Shown here: in pieces, positions 17,712 to 27,155 of the stretch
How positions within the stretch are numbered: the stretch's first letter is position 1
Layout of the letters: the number at the start of each line of letters is the position of its first letter
NCBI GenBank assembly: GCA_963820375.1
Contig: CAWFZX010000019.1
Coordinates: 1-64,000 of the forward strand
DNA length: 64,000 nucleotides
Origin: AWTP1-13 sp963820375
GTDB lineage: Bacteria; Pseudomonadota; Alphaproteobacteria; Rhizobiales; Hyphomicrobiaceae
Direction: 5' to 3'
Made by a program: the position numbers and the translations under genes
The notes under the pieces: model-generated
Database searches by the model: none
The model's input: the letters and a program-made list of their open reading frames with translations, nothing else
What the model was told of the DNA's origin: nothing

Positions 17712-18554
17712 ATGAACGACCTGCGCATCAGGACGATGCGGCCAGACGAGATCTCAATCGCCGTCGACTGGGCGGCGGCCGAAGGCTGGAACCCCGGCCT
17801 CGCCGACGCCACCTGCTTCGCCACGGTCGACGGGGACGGCTTTCTTATCGGCGAACTCGACGGGGCTCCGGCCGCAACCGTCTCCTGCGTCAATTACGAC
17901 GCCACATTTGCTTTTCTCGGCTTCTACATCGTGCGCGAAGATCTCCGCGGTCGTGGCTACGGCCTCCGTCTATGGAACGCAGCCATCGCGCACGCTGGCG
18001 CGCGCGTGATCGGCCTCGATGGTGTGGTGGCGCAGCAGCAGAACTACCAGAAGTCGGGATTTGCGCTCGCCTACGCCAACGTCCGCTACGGCGGCAGGGT
18101 CGCCGCCCCACATGCGGCGGGGACGAGTATCAGTGCGCTAACCGACGTGCCATTGGCGACTGTGGAGGCCTACGACAGCACGGTGTTCCCGGCCCGACGC
18201 AGCGCGTTCCTGCGCGCCTGGATCGGGTCGCCCGCACATGTCGGGCGCGCGCTCGTACGCAATGGCCAGCTTGCAGGTTGGGGCGTGATCCGCCCGTGCC
18301 GGCAGGGTCGCAAGATCGGCCCGCTGCTGGCCGACGACCGCGCCGCCGCCGAAGCGGTGGTAGCAGCCTTGCTGGCGGGCGTAGGCGGTGGTGAAGTCTT
18401 CCTCGACGTTCCAAGCATCAACCGGGAGGCGGTCTCGTTGGCGCAAGGCTTAGGGCTCGTGCCGGTGTTTGAGACTGCGCGCATGTATACCGGCACCATC
18501 CCACCCTTGCGACTGCAGCGGATCTTTGGCGTCACCAGCTTCGAGCTGGGGTAG
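17712..18554 (+). CDS. GNAT-family N-acetyltransferase, two-domain type
   Basis: A 280-residue protein with tandem GNAT folds. In the first, LGFYIVREDLRGRGYGLRLW carries the acetyl-CoA pyrophosphate-binding loop R-G-x-G-x-G/L. The C-terminal half (from about residue 150) resembles the YitH/Acetyltransf_18 domain. The ATG at 17712 follows AAGAGGCGAGCC. Substrate unknown; it could acetylate a small amine. Confidence 0.85.
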   Translation: MNDLRIRTMRPDEISIAVDWAAAEGWNPGLADATCFATVDGDGFLIGELDGAPAATVSCVNYDATFAFLGFYIVREDLRGRGYGLRLWNAAIAHAGARVIGLDGVVAQQQNYQKSGFALAYANVRYGGRVAAPHAAGTSISALTDVPLATVEAYDSTVFPARRSAFLRAWIGSPAHVGRALVRNGQLAGWGVIRPCRQGRKIGPLLADDRAAAEAVVAALLAGVGGGEVFLDVPSINREAVSLAQGLGLVPVFETARMYTGTIPPLRLQRIFGVTSFELG

Positions 18555-18751
18555 CGTGAAGCACCACCTCTTGAAGTTTGCTTTTCTCTCCGGCGATGGC
18601 ACGACAGCCGGCAGCGGCACGGCGAATGCTCGCCTGTTTCCGGGATCGAGCAGGCAAGACATTCGTCCGTGGCTCTGTCGGAAATGTCCCCGATGCCTCG
18701 CTTGACTCGCCGCTGAACCGGCGCGACCTTGGCGTGCTCGCGGAGGACACG

Positions 18752-19123
18752 ATGACGGTGACCATTAAGGACCTGGAAGCGTTCGCTGATGGCTGGAATC
18801 GCCACGACGTCGACTTCCTCATGACCTTTATGACCGAAGACTGCGTCTTCGAGACGAGCGCGGGGCCGGAGGCCTCCGGCAAGCGCTACGTGGGTCGGGA
18901 GCAGGTGCGCGACGGCTTCGCCGGCGTGTTCAGGCGGTTTCCCGACGTGCATTTCGGCAACGCTCGGCACTTCGTATCGGGCGATCGCGGCTTGTCGGAG
19001 TGGCTCTTCACGGCCACAGCCCCGGATGGCAAGAAAATCGAGGTCACTGGGTGCGACGTGTTCACCTTCAAGGGTGACAAGATCGCCGTAAAGAATTCAT
19101 ACCTTAAGAACCGGACGACTTAG
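18752..19123 (+). CDS. SnoaL-like/NTF2-fold protein
   Basis: A 123-residue cone-fold protein. Pattern: LEAFADGWNRHDVDFLMTFM, TEDCVFET, GREQVRDGFAGVFRRFPDVHF, then EWLFTATAPDGKKIEVTGCD and FTFKGDKIAVKNSYLKNR. Such proteins act as small isomerases, cyclases or dehydratases, or in binding roles. The ATG at 18752 follows GGAGGACACG; the frame reaches back to 18578 without a family-like N-terminus. Function undetermined. Confidence 0.83.
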   Translation: MTVTIKDLEAFADGWNRHDVDFLMTFMTEDCVFETSAGPEASGKRYVGREQVRDGFAGVFRRFPDVHFGNARHFVSGDRGLSEWLFTATAPDGKKIEVTGCDVFTFKGDKIAVKNSYLKNRTT

Positions 19124-19260
19124 CGCGTGAGCTCATAAGATAAGAAGCGATCGCACTGAAGTTACGCGAGCCCGGCCAAGCTCTCGACGTGAACCAACGC
19201 CAGCATTCGCCCAGAGAGCAGACGCAGTGGCCTAGCCGCAGGCAAGGGTGGTTTCACAGA

Positions 19261-20379
19261 TCAGCCGAACGTGAACGCAAAGGCCTCCACGTCAGGACCG
19301 AGAAACTCGATCTCGAACAGTCGATCGGCGATGGGTTTCGGTTGCCGTAACAATTGGTACAGACGCTGTTCGACCACTGTGCCGTGGCCTTGTTCGTCAA
19401 CGTCACCTCCGCGAGCCGCGCCTGGCGGCTGTCCATCGATCAGCACGCGAAATCGCACGGGCGTTCCTGGTGTTTTTGGACCCATGACGAGATGAAGATC
19501 GCGCGCATGAAAGCGGTAGGCGATGCGTCCATCGCTCTTATTCAGCGCAGCGGCTTCTTTCATCAGCGTCCAGTTACCTGACAAGGCCCATTCATTGAGG
19601 CGCAAGCGCGCAGGCAATTCGTAGGTGCGCGCTTTGTCCATGGCTGCGCCGCCGGGCGACGCAAAGTTCTGAGTGCGCTCATAGCCGACGTAATTTTCTC
19701 CCGACCTCAGGGTGCCCCAATCCGCGGCCGCCTCGAGACCGTGGCCGTCGACCGATACCGGTTGCCGGTCGATGCCACCAACTCCGGCCTCGGCCAGCAG
19801 CTGCTGAATGATCATTTCCGACTGTTCGTACGAGCCCTCGCCAAAGTGATGATGGCGAACACGCCCTTGCGAATCGACGAAATACAGCGCCGGCCAGTAT
19901 TGGTTCCTGAAAGCACGCCATATGCGATGGTCATTGTCGACGGCGACGGGGTAGTCGACCCGCATGTCTTTGACAGCCCAACGAACGTTGCTCAGGTTCT
20001 TTTCAAATGAGAATTCCGGCGCATGCACGCCGATCACCACCAACCCGAGGTGCCGATATTTCTCAGCCCAGGCGCGAACATAAGGAAGGGTGCGCAACCA
20101 GTTGATGCAGGTGTACGTCCAAAAATCGATGAGAACGACTTTGCCGCGCAGATCCGACGCGGTCAGCGGCGGCGAATTGAGCCATTCGCTCGTCCCTTCG
20201 AGGGAGGCCAGTTCGGGTTCACCGGCAGGTCGCGCGTTGAAAAATCCGTGGAGAAACGGAGCCCGGACCCCATTTGATGTCGTAGCCTGCGGCACGCTTG
20301 TGTCTCCTACAAAGCCTGCGATCGCTGCCCCGATTGCGGTGGCGAGTACGGCGCCCACCAGAAGTCTGTTTGGTTTCAT
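19261..20379 (-). CDS. Thioredoxin-like (DipZ-type) membrane-anchored protein
   Basis: A 372-residue protein with an N-terminal signal-anchor, a redoxin domain (residues about 60-190; LRGKVVLIDFWTYTCINWLR, VIGVHAPEFSFEKN, WPALYFVDSQGRVRHHHFGE) and a C-terminal beta-rich domain like that of DipZ/Thioredoxin_10 proteins (RTYELPARLRLNEWALSGNW ... HDLHLVMGP-type strands). The active site reads C-I-N-W instead of C-x-x-C, so the resolving cysteine is missing. The start at 20379 gives a proper anchor. It follows the VOC gene by 71 bases on the same strand and may be co-transcribed. Confidence 0.85.
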   Translation of the reverse strand: MKPNRLLVGAVLATAIGAAIAGFVGDTSVPQATTSNGVRAPFLHGFFNARPAGEPELASLEGTSEWLNSPPLTASDLRGKVVLIDFWTYTCINWLRTLPYVRAWAEKYRHLGLVVIGVHAPEFSFEKNLSNVRWAVKDMRVDYPVAVDNDHRIWRAFRNQYWPALYFVDSQGRVRHHHFGEGSYEQSEMIIQQLLAEAGVGGIDRQPVSVDGHGLEAAADWGTLRSGENYVGYERTQNFASPGGAAMDKARTYELPARLRLNEWALSGNWTLMKEAAALNKSDGRIAYRFHARDLHLVMGPKTPGTPVRFRVLIDGQPPGAARGGDVDEQGHGTVVEQRLYQLLRQPKPIADRLFEIEFLGPDVEAFAFTFG

Positions 20380-20450
20380 CAACCCATGCCTTCTCTAGGC
20401 TCGCGCTGCCGCCATACGGCCATGCAGGCCCTTCAGTGCGTCGTTGCCGC

Positions 20451-21107
20451 TCATCGCGGCAGCTCCTTGCCGGTCTGCTCTGCCACCATGTATTCGGCGT
20501 ACCAGTCCGGCCAGTTGGCATCGCGCTGGCCTGTCCGCTTCTCGTGCTCGCCGTGCGCGGTCGCGGCGCGTCGGAACGCGGCTGCCAGGTCAGCCACCGA
20601 AGAGAAAGACATTTTATCCGCCTCCACGCGTCCTGGGTACCGTGCGGTGATCTCCTGCAATAGCCAGCTGTTGCCGTCCGGATCGCTGAACGTAGCGAAC
20701 GAGACGTAGCTGCGGCCCTGCGGGTCCCGGCCCCTGACTGGCGGCTGTCCGGGACCGGCGCGGTGGAACACTTCGCTCACCTCGACACCACGGCCGGCGA
20801 GTTCTGCGCGCGCTGCCTCGATGTCGGATACGACGAGAAAAACCCCGCTCGCCGAGCCTGGTGCGGCGGATGTAACACCCTTGCCGAAGTGGATCGACGC
20901 CGGCGAGCCCGGCGGCGTGAACTGCACTCCCCGAAACGTGTCACCGACGATAAAATCGGCGTCGAGCCTCCAGCCCAAGCCGGCGTAGAAGCGCTTGGCA
21001 CGTTCCACATCCGAAACAGGGATGGCGACAACTTCGAGCTTCATGTCGACGGGTCGCACTTTTGCCGTCTTGTTTGCAGCTTCGCCGCGCACTTGGCTCC
21101 TGGACAT
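20451..21107 (-). CDS. VOC-family (glyoxalase/dioxygenase fold) protein
   Basis: A 218-residue protein with a vicinal-oxygen-chelate module in residues 22-145 (AIPVSDVERAKRFYAGLGW, HFGKGV, FLVVSDIEAARAELAGRG and FATFSDPDGNSWLLQEI). A C-terminal extension of about 60 residues ends with WYAEYMVAEQTGKELPR, a tail also found in related alphaproteobacterial VOC proteins. The start at 21107 follows GGAGGCTGTC. Located directly upstream of the thioredoxin-like gene. Substrate unknown. Confidence 0.84.
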   Translation of the reverse strand: MSRSQVRGEAANKTAKVRPVDMKLEVVAIPVSDVERAKRFYAGLGWRLDADFIVGDTFRGVQFTPPGSPASIHFGKGVTSAAPGSASGVFLVVSDIEAARAELAGRGVEVSEVFHRAGPGQPPVRGRDPQGRSYVSFATFSDPDGNSWLLQEITARYPGRVEADKMSFSSVADLAAAFRRAATAHGEHEKRTGQRDANWPDWYAEYMVAEQTGKELPR

Positions 21108-22034
21108 GACAGCCTCCGCAAGTTTGCTGATGGTGCGTAGATCGCTCAATTGACCAGTGTGAGGAACGGTTTGCCTTTTCGACCATTGGCGGCGGGCAGC
21201 AGCCGCGGCCGACCTTCTTCACGAAGCGGCGTGTTCCGACCACGATCAGAGGAGCTTAAGACCAATCGTAAGCCATTCACGGGTTCGTGCCTGGGATGCG
21301 CCAAGACGGCCGACGGTAGGTAGATGCCGGCAGAGACACTATCCGTGCAAGCGCCGAGACCCAGAGCGCACATGACCTGATGGAGCGACTAGGGTTTAGT
21401 CGTGGTCGGGCAGCGTCCTGAATTTTGTCGGACGCAAGTCTGCGTTCCGATCCATTCGGCGCACACTGTATGGGAAAAGCGGCCGCCAGACGTGCGCGTA
21501 ACGCACGATTGGCGATTTGCTGAGTGTCCAGGCGCCTACGGACTTGGCGAGCCTCACTCCGAGGGTTTTTGCGAATGGACCGACCATTCTGATGACGATA
21601 ACCATGCCGATGACCATATACGCACCGTCGTCTGGCAGTGCTGCAGCTGCAGTACAGGCGCAGACCGACCGCTACGATTTGTTGGCCAATTAACGCTATG
21701 GCAGAGAACCGGCCGACATCAGGAACGACAAAGCTGCTGAGGGGTGAATTACTTTCATTGGCGCGCGGCCCGGACGTCCCCACTGATCAACACACGTGGG
21801 ACGAAGGTGGGGATCGCGGGGCGTTGCAGTGGGGTAATCCCGGGCGACAACCGCCTTTGCTGGGGCCCTGCCTTGGCGGCGATGTTGGGCGACCTTTTGA
21901 CCCCTCGATAGGCTACGACGTCTCAAACCCCCGCGGTGGTCACCTGCCGAAGCCGACTTGAATTGCCTATTCAGCGCGCGGTGCTTCCAGCGCTCTGGAG
22001 CCTATCAATATTCCAGCCAGGAGCTTGGATACCA
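21108..22034. other. Intergenic, about 0.9 kb without a supported gene
   Basis: Short minus-strand frames (21396-21617, 21146-21373) have partly protein-like sequence but no domain, start site or family. This is the upstream region of the aldehyde oxidoreductase operon, so its promoter should be here. Confidence 0.4.
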
Positions 22035-22526
22035 ATGTCCCCAGACCCGACCAGCGCAAACTCTGCTTCCGTGACGTTGACGGTGAACGGGAAAAGGCAT
22101 GTGCTGGCGCTTGATCTGCGCTCGACGCTGCTAGACGTGCTGCGCGAGCACCTCGACCTGACCGGCACCAAGAAGGGTTGCGATCAGGGGCAATGCGGCG
22201 CTTGCACGGTCCTGATCGACGGCCGGCGTGTGGTTTCCTGCCTGACTTTGGCCGTTACAAAGGACGGCGCGAGCGTCACAACCATCGAGGGGCTGGCGAA
22301 GAATGGCGGGCTGCATCCGCTGCAGCAGGCGTTCATCGATCACGACGCCTTCCAGTGCGGTTACTGTACTCCCGGCCAGATCTGTTCCGCAGCCGGCCTG
22401 ATCGCCGAGGGCAGGGCCAGGACGGCGAACGAAATCCGTGAGCTGATGAGCGGCAATATCTGCCGCTGCGGCGCCTATACCAACATTGTCGCCGCCATCC
22501 AACAGGTGATGGGGCGGCCGTCATGA
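22035..22526 (+). CDS. paoA: Aldehyde oxidoreductase [2Fe-2S] subunit (PaoA/YagT-like)
   Basis: A 163-residue small subunit of a xanthine-dehydrogenase-family enzyme. It has the plant-ferredoxin cluster motif (KKGCDQGQCGACTVLIDG) and the second 2Fe-2S helical domain (FQCGYCTPGQ and GNICRCGAYTNI). The start at 22035 follows AGGAG. Unlike E. coli PaoA there is no long Tat signal, so the complex is probably cytoplasmic (inference). It overlaps the next gene by four bases (ATGA), indicating translational coupling. Confidence 0.92.
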   Translation: MSPDPTSANSASVTLTVNGKRHVLALDLRSTLLDVLREHLDLTGTKKGCDQGQCGACTVLIDGRRVVSCLTLAVTKDGASVTTIEGLAKNGGLHPLQQAFIDHDAFQCGYCTPGQICSAAGLIAEGRARTANEIRELMSGNICRCGAYTNIVAAIQQVMGRPS

Positions 22527-23539
22527 TCGGCTTCGAGTATGCGCGTGCCAGCAACATCGCGGATGCGGTGAGCCTCATGGCCGCAAGCCCAGGCGCAAAA
22601 TTCATTGCCGGTGGCACCAATCTTGTCGATCTCATGAAGATGCACGTCGAGCGGCCGGCCAAGCTGATCGACGTCTCCAAGCTTCCCCTGGACAAAGTGG
22701 AGGAGACGGCCGGCGGCGGCCTTCGCATCGGCGCGCTCGTGCGCAACACCGATCTCGCCTACCACCCGCTGGTCGAGCGGCGCTATCCGATGCTTTCGAG
22801 CGCGATCATGGCAGGCGCCTCTCAGCAGCTGCGCAACATGGCGTCCGTCGGCGGCAATCTCCTGCAGCGCACACGCTGCGCCTATTTCTACGACCTGGCG
22901 ACGGCGTGCAACAAACGCGAGCCGGGTGCCGGCTGCGCTGCGATCGGCGGCCACAACCGCATGAACGCCATCCTGGGCACCAGCGATGCCTGCATCGCGG
23001 TGCATCCCTCCGACATGTGTGTGGCCCTGGCGGTGCTGGAGGCAACGGTGCATGCGACGGGTCCGCGGGGCGATCGCGCTATCGCGCTATCGGACTTTCA
23101 CAGGCTCCCCGGCGACACGCCGCAGCGCGAGGCCAACCTCGAAGACAGCGAACTCATCACCGCGGTCGAGCTGCCGCCACAAGGGTTCGCGCACAACTAC
23201 ACCTATATCAAGATCCGCGACCGTCTCTCTTATGCGTTCGCGCTGGTTTCAGTTGCGGTCGGCATCGAGCTCGACGGCGGCACGATCAAGCAGGCACGCT
23301 TCGCGCTCGGCGGCGTCGCGCACAAGCCTTGGCGCAACGCTGCCGCCGAAGCGGCACTCGACGGCCAACCGGCCAGCGCGGCCGCCTTCGCGCAAGCCGC
23401 TGATATCCTCCTGAGCGAGGCCAAGGGCTTTGGGCACAATACCTTCAAGATCGACCTTGCGCGCCGCGCCGTCGTTCGAGCGCTGACCCAAGCCGCACGC
23501 GGCACCCCGCAATCGCAGTCCGACAAGAAAATCGCGTGA
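22523..23539 (+). CDS. paoB: Aldehyde oxidoreductase FAD/[4Fe-4S] subunit (PaoB/YagS-like)
   Basis: A 338-residue FAD subunit. FAD-binding stretches are GAKFIAGGTNLVDLMK (residues 28-43) and ASVGGNLLQRTRC. The insertion with cysteines (RCAYFYD, ACNKREPGAGCAA, TSDACIAVHPSDM) matches the [4Fe-4S]-binding loop typical of PaoB and 4-hydroxybenzoyl-CoA reductase beta subunits. It lies in the middle of the three-gene operon. Confidence 0.92.
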   Translation: MIGFEYARASNIADAVSLMAASPGAKFIAGGTNLVDLMKMHVERPAKLIDVSKLPLDKVEETAGGGLRIGALVRNTDLAYHPLVERRYPMLSSAIMAGASQQLRNMASVGGNLLQRTRCAYFYDLATACNKREPGAGCAAIGGHNRMNAILGTSDACIAVHPSDMCVALAVLEATVHATGPRGDRAIALSDFHRLPGDTPQREANLEDSELITAVELPPQGFAHNYTYIKIRDRLSYAFALVSVAVGIELDGGTIKQARFALGGVAHKPWRNAAAEAALDGQPASAAAFAQAADILLSEAKGFGHNTFKIDLARRAVVRALTQAARGTPQSQSDKKIA

Positions 23540-23546
23540 GCGCCCC

Positions 23547-25775
23547 ATGCAGAAATACATTGGCACCCCCACGTCCCGCGTCGACGGCATCGCCAAGGTC
23601 ACAGGCGACGCCAAGTATGCCGCCGATTTCAACGTTCCGGGCCTCGCGCATGTGAGCGTTGTGTGCTCGACGATCGCCAGGGGCCGGATCACGCGCATCG
23701 ACACCAGCGCCGCCACGCGTGTCAAAGGCGTGCTCGCCGTGCTCACGCACGAGAACCGACCGCCCATGGCAGACAACGATCAGGCCTACAAGGACGAGGT
23801 GGCTCCGGACGGTTCGCCCTATCGGCCGCTGTACGACGGCAAGATCCTGTTCGACGGCCAGCCGATCGCGCTGGTAGCCGCCGAGACCTCGGAGATCGCG
23901 CGCTTCGCCGCCTCGCTGGTCAACGTGGCATACCAAAAGGAGTCGCACGCCACAGACCTATACCGCGAGCGCAAAGCGGCCGTGCCGGTCAGAGCCCCGA
24001 CCAGCCCGATGGAGGCTGCGTTCGCGCCCCCGAAGCGGCGCGGCAACCCGGAGCAAGCGCTTGCTGCCGCCGCCGTGCGCCACCAGGCGGAATACTATGT
24101 GCCGATCGAGCACCACAACCCGATGGAACTCTATGCCTCGACGGTGATCTACGAGGCAGGCGGCAAGCTCACGGTCTACGACAAGACCCAGGGCGTGCAG
24201 AACGTGCACAAGTATCTGTGCAACGTGTTCGGCCTGAAGCCTGAGGATGTGCGCGTCATGTCGCCGTACATGGGCGGCGGCTTCGGCTCGGGGCTGCGCC
24301 CGCAGTTCCAGGTGGTGCTGGCGGTGCTGGCGGCGCGCGCCCTGCGTCGCTCGGCGCGGGTCGTGCTGACGCGCCAGCAGATGTATGTGCTGGGCTACAG
24401 GCCGGCGATGATCCAAAATATTGCGCTCGGCGCGAACAAGGGCGGAACGCTCGATGCGATCACCCACGACGCCGTTACGGTCACCTCGCAATATGAGGAC
24501 TTCCACCGGCAGGAAACGGGCTGGTCCGGTCTTCTTTACAAATGCGCCAATGCCTCGTATGCGCACAAGCTGGCGCGGCTCGATCTCGCAACAGCATGCG
24601 ACATGCGCGCCCCCAGCGCCGCGCCAGCGCTTTTTGCACTCGAATCGGCAATGGACGAGATTGCGGTCGCCCTCGAGTTCGACCCGCTGGAGCTTCGCCT
24701 GCGCTGCTATTCGGACCGCGACCAGCACGACGACCGGCCCTACAGCAGCAAAGCGCTGCGCGAATGCTACCGCCAGGGGGCGGAAGCCTTCGGCTGGGGC
24801 AAGCGCAACCCCAAGCCGCGCTCGATGCGCGACGGCACCGACCTGGTCGGCTGGGGCATGGCGACCGGAGTGTGGGAGGCCCTGCAGGTGCCGATCACAG
24901 TGCGCATCTCGCTCGGCGCCAACGGCCACGCCGAGATCGCCTGCGCGACCTCCGACATCGGCACGGGCACTTACACCATCATGGCGCAGGTCGCGGCCGA
25001 AATGCTCGGGCTGCCGCTCGATTGCGTCAGCATCAAGATCGGCGACTCGCGGCTGCCGCAGTCGCCGGTGGAGGGCGGATCGTGGATAGCAACCTCGGTA
25101 GCGAACGGTATCGCGGCGACGGCGGAGGCGATCCGCGGGGAGCTGTTGCGGCTGGCCGGGCAGATGCCAAATTCACCGCTCGCCAACGCGGCAGTGGGTG
25201 ATGTCGCGCTGGTGGACGGCAGGCTGGCGAGCAGGCGGGATGCCTCACGCGCGGTGTCCGTCGCCGACGTGATGCGACACGCCGCCGTGGACCGCATCGA
25301 ACGAGAGCTGACCACCAACCCCACGGCCGATCACTCCCGCGCGCAGAATGCGCATTCGGCCATATTTGCCGAGGTGAGGGTGGACGAGCAGCTCGGCGTC
25401 ATACGCGTGGGCCGCGTGGTGAACGCGGTGGCCGCCGGCCGTATCCTGAACCCGAAGACCGCGGGCAGCCAGATGCTCGGTGGCGTGGTCTGGGGCATCG
25501 GCATGGCGCTGCACGAGGAGACGGTGATCGATCACCGCTTCGGTCGCATCATGAACGCCAACATCGCCGAGTACCACGTACCGGTGCATGCCGATGTGCA
25601 CGACATCAAGGTGATCTTTGTCGACGAGCAGGACGACAGCAATCCGCTGGGGCTTAAAGGCGTCGGCGAGATCGGCATCGTCGGGGTCGCGGCCGCAATC
25701 GCCAACGCTGTCTATCACGCGACCGGCAAGCGCGTGCGCGACCTGCCGATCTCCTTGGACAAGCTGAACAGATGA
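23547..25775 (+). CDS. paoC: Aldehyde oxidoreductase molybdenum-cofactor subunit (PaoC/YagR-like)
   Basis: A 742-residue catalytic subunit. It opens with IGTPTSRVDGIAKVTGDAKY and contains the molybdopterin-binding motifs PYMGGGFGSGLRPQFQ, CDMRAPSAAPALFALESAMD (substrate-channel arginine) and EGGSWIATSVANGI. The final LKGVGEIGIVGVAAAIANAV carries the catalytic glutamate G-E-I-G. PaoABC enzymes oxidise aromatic and aliphatic aldehydes to acids. Seven bases separate it from paoB. No paoD/xdhC-like cofactor maturation gene follows in the window, although one is usual. Confidence 0.92.
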   Translation: MQKYIGTPTSRVDGIAKVTGDAKYAADFNVPGLAHVSVVCSTIARGRITRIDTSAATRVKGVLAVLTHENRPPMADNDQAYKDEVAPDGSPYRPLYDGKILFDGQPIALVAAETSEIARFAASLVNVAYQKESHATDLYRERKAAVPVRAPTSPMEAAFAPPKRRGNPEQALAAAAVRHQAEYYVPIEHHNPMELYASTVIYEAGGKLTVYDKTQGVQNVHKYLCNVFGLKPEDVRVMSPYMGGGFGSGLRPQFQVVLAVLAARALRRSARVVLTRQQMYVLGYRPAMIQNIALGANKGGTLDAITHDAVTVTSQYEDFHRQETGWSGLLYKCANASYAHKLARLDLATACDMRAPSAAPALFALESAMDEIAVALEFDPLELRLRCYSDRDQHDDRPYSSKALRECYRQGAEAFGWGKRNPKPRSMRDGTDLVGWGMATGVWEALQVPITVRISLGANGHAEIACATSDIGTGTYTIMAQVAAEMLGLPLDCVSIKIGDSRLPQSPVEGGSWIATSVANGIAATAEAIRGELLRLAGQMPNSPLANAAVGDVALVDGRLASRRDASRAVSVADVMRHAAVDRIERELTTNPTADHSRAQNAHSAIFAEVRVDEQLGVIRVGRVVNAVAAGRILNPKTAGSQMLGGVVWGIGMALHEETVIDHRFGRIMNANIAEYHVPVHADVHDIKVIFVDEQDDSNPLGLKGVGEIGIVGVAAAIANAVYHATGKRVRDLPISLDKLNR

Positions 25776-26198
25776 GCCCCTGTTTGTTGCCCAATGCGTC
25801 GCGGCGAAGGGACCGCAACGTTTCAAGTGTCAATCTGCGTGCTGCGCGAACTCCAGGGCGCCATTGGCAAGCTTGCAGAGCGGGCACCCCGTCAATCTAG
25901 CAACGCGCCGAAGGCCGATCGGGATCGTCACGTTCGCTGGGACGCGCCTCGGCCTTTTCACTGCTCACCGCCGTGTCGTTCAGGACACCGAGCGGGCCGC
26001 CCCCGTTACAAGGGTCGAGCGTCGAGAGAAGAGCTCAGCCAAATTCAATGGCTTGCGCCACGCGGGCTGGGTCGCGCCCTGGCCTGCGCGCCCCTGTGGC
26101 GTCCGTTTTCGGGCCGCTGTTGCCTCCGCAACACATATTCTCTGACTGAGATTAGCTAAGCTCGGCCCATTGCTAGTTGTATTGCGTAGGATAGCGTC
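25776..26198. other. Intergenic between pao operon and outer-membrane protein gene
   Basis: About 420 bases without a recognisable gene. I looked for a paoD/xdhC-like frame here and did not find one. The leader of the outer-membrane protein gene lies at the right end. Confidence 0.45.
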
Positions 26199-27011
26199 AT
26201 GCGTGTTTCGATGGTCGGTCTCATTGCCCTCATTCTGGCCTCCTCGTCGGGGGCGCTGGCGCAGGGAACACCCGGTAGGCCCGGCGAGGAACCTTTTGCC
26301 TGGACCGGGCTCTACGTCGGCGTAAACGCCGGCTATGGCTGGGGTCGCGCCTCCACGGATGCCTCATCAACGACAACCATCGCTGGCGTGTCCTCAACGG
26401 TCACCGGCAACGTGACCGCCGACGTCGAGGGATGGCTTGGCGGTGCCCTGATTGGCCATAACTGGCGATCGCAACGCTGGATCTACGGCGTGGAGGCTGA
26501 TTTCCAGTGGACCGGCCAGGACGGGGACATTTCCGGTTGCGCAGGGCTTCGCTGCGCGACACTCAGCTACGATCTCGACTGGTTTGGAACAGTGCGCGGT
26601 CGCCTGGGCTATCTTCTGCAACCACGGTCTCTGCTCTATGTCACCGGTGGCTTGGCCTATGGCCATATCAGCACCGAGCTTTCGACATTCGCGCTGCCAA
26701 CAGCTGCGTCATTTAACAGCTCGGGGGGGGCCGCGAGCGATAGCGCGACAAGGGCCGGCTGGGTCATCGGCGGCGGCTTGGAAAGGGCATTAGACCGGAA
26801 TTGGACGTTGCGGGCCGAGTATCTTTACATGGACCTCGGCACGATCGCGCGTGCGGGAAGCATCGAGACATCGGCGTCGCCCGCGGCGGGACCGGAGTGC
26901 TTGACGGACGTGGTGGAAACCAAGAAAACCGCACGGACGGACTTCACCGACCAGATCTTCCGCATTGGGCTGAGCTATCGGTTTGCCGAGCCCTACACGC
27001 CGCTCAAGTAG
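26199..27011 (+). CDS. Outer-membrane beta-barrel protein (Omp25/31, porin family)
   Basis: A 270-residue outer-membrane protein with a signal peptide (LIALILASSSGALAQ). Barrel signature: FAWTGLYVGVNAGYGWGRA at the first strand, GGALIGHNWRSQRWIYGVEA, VRGRLGYLL and YVTGGLAYGHI, ending in GLSYRF before a short tail. An internal loop with two cysteines (GCAGLRCA) is likely extracellular. The ATG at 26199 follows AGGATAG. Role probably structural or adhesive, as in related Hyphomicrobiales. Confidence 0.88.
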   Translation: MRVSMVGLIALILASSSGALAQGTPGRPGEEPFAWTGLYVGVNAGYGWGRASTDASSTTTIAGVSSTVTGNVTADVEGWLGGALIGHNWRSQRWIYGVEADFQWTGQDGDISGCAGLRCATLSYDLDWFGTVRGRLGYLLQPRSLLYVTGGLAYGHISTELSTFALPTAASFNSSGGAASDSATRAGWVIGGGLERALDRNWTLRAEYLYMDLGTIARAGSIETSASPAAGPECLTDVVETKKTARTDFTDQIFRIGLSYRFAEPYTPLK

Positions 27012-27155
27012 GAAGCAGGCAAACCCCCATTTGCACCAAGCCGCGGAAGCTGCGCGCCACAGCCACGCCATCAGCGGATGCGTGCCGCTCATCTCGTTCT
27101 AGACCGGCGCCGGCCACGGCGAAGTGGCCGAGGGCCGGACATCGACCGCCCCAGA

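Noticed and set aside
23958..24929. A 323-residue minus-strand frame
   Set aside because: Antisense of paoC; His/Arg/Ala-rich shadow.
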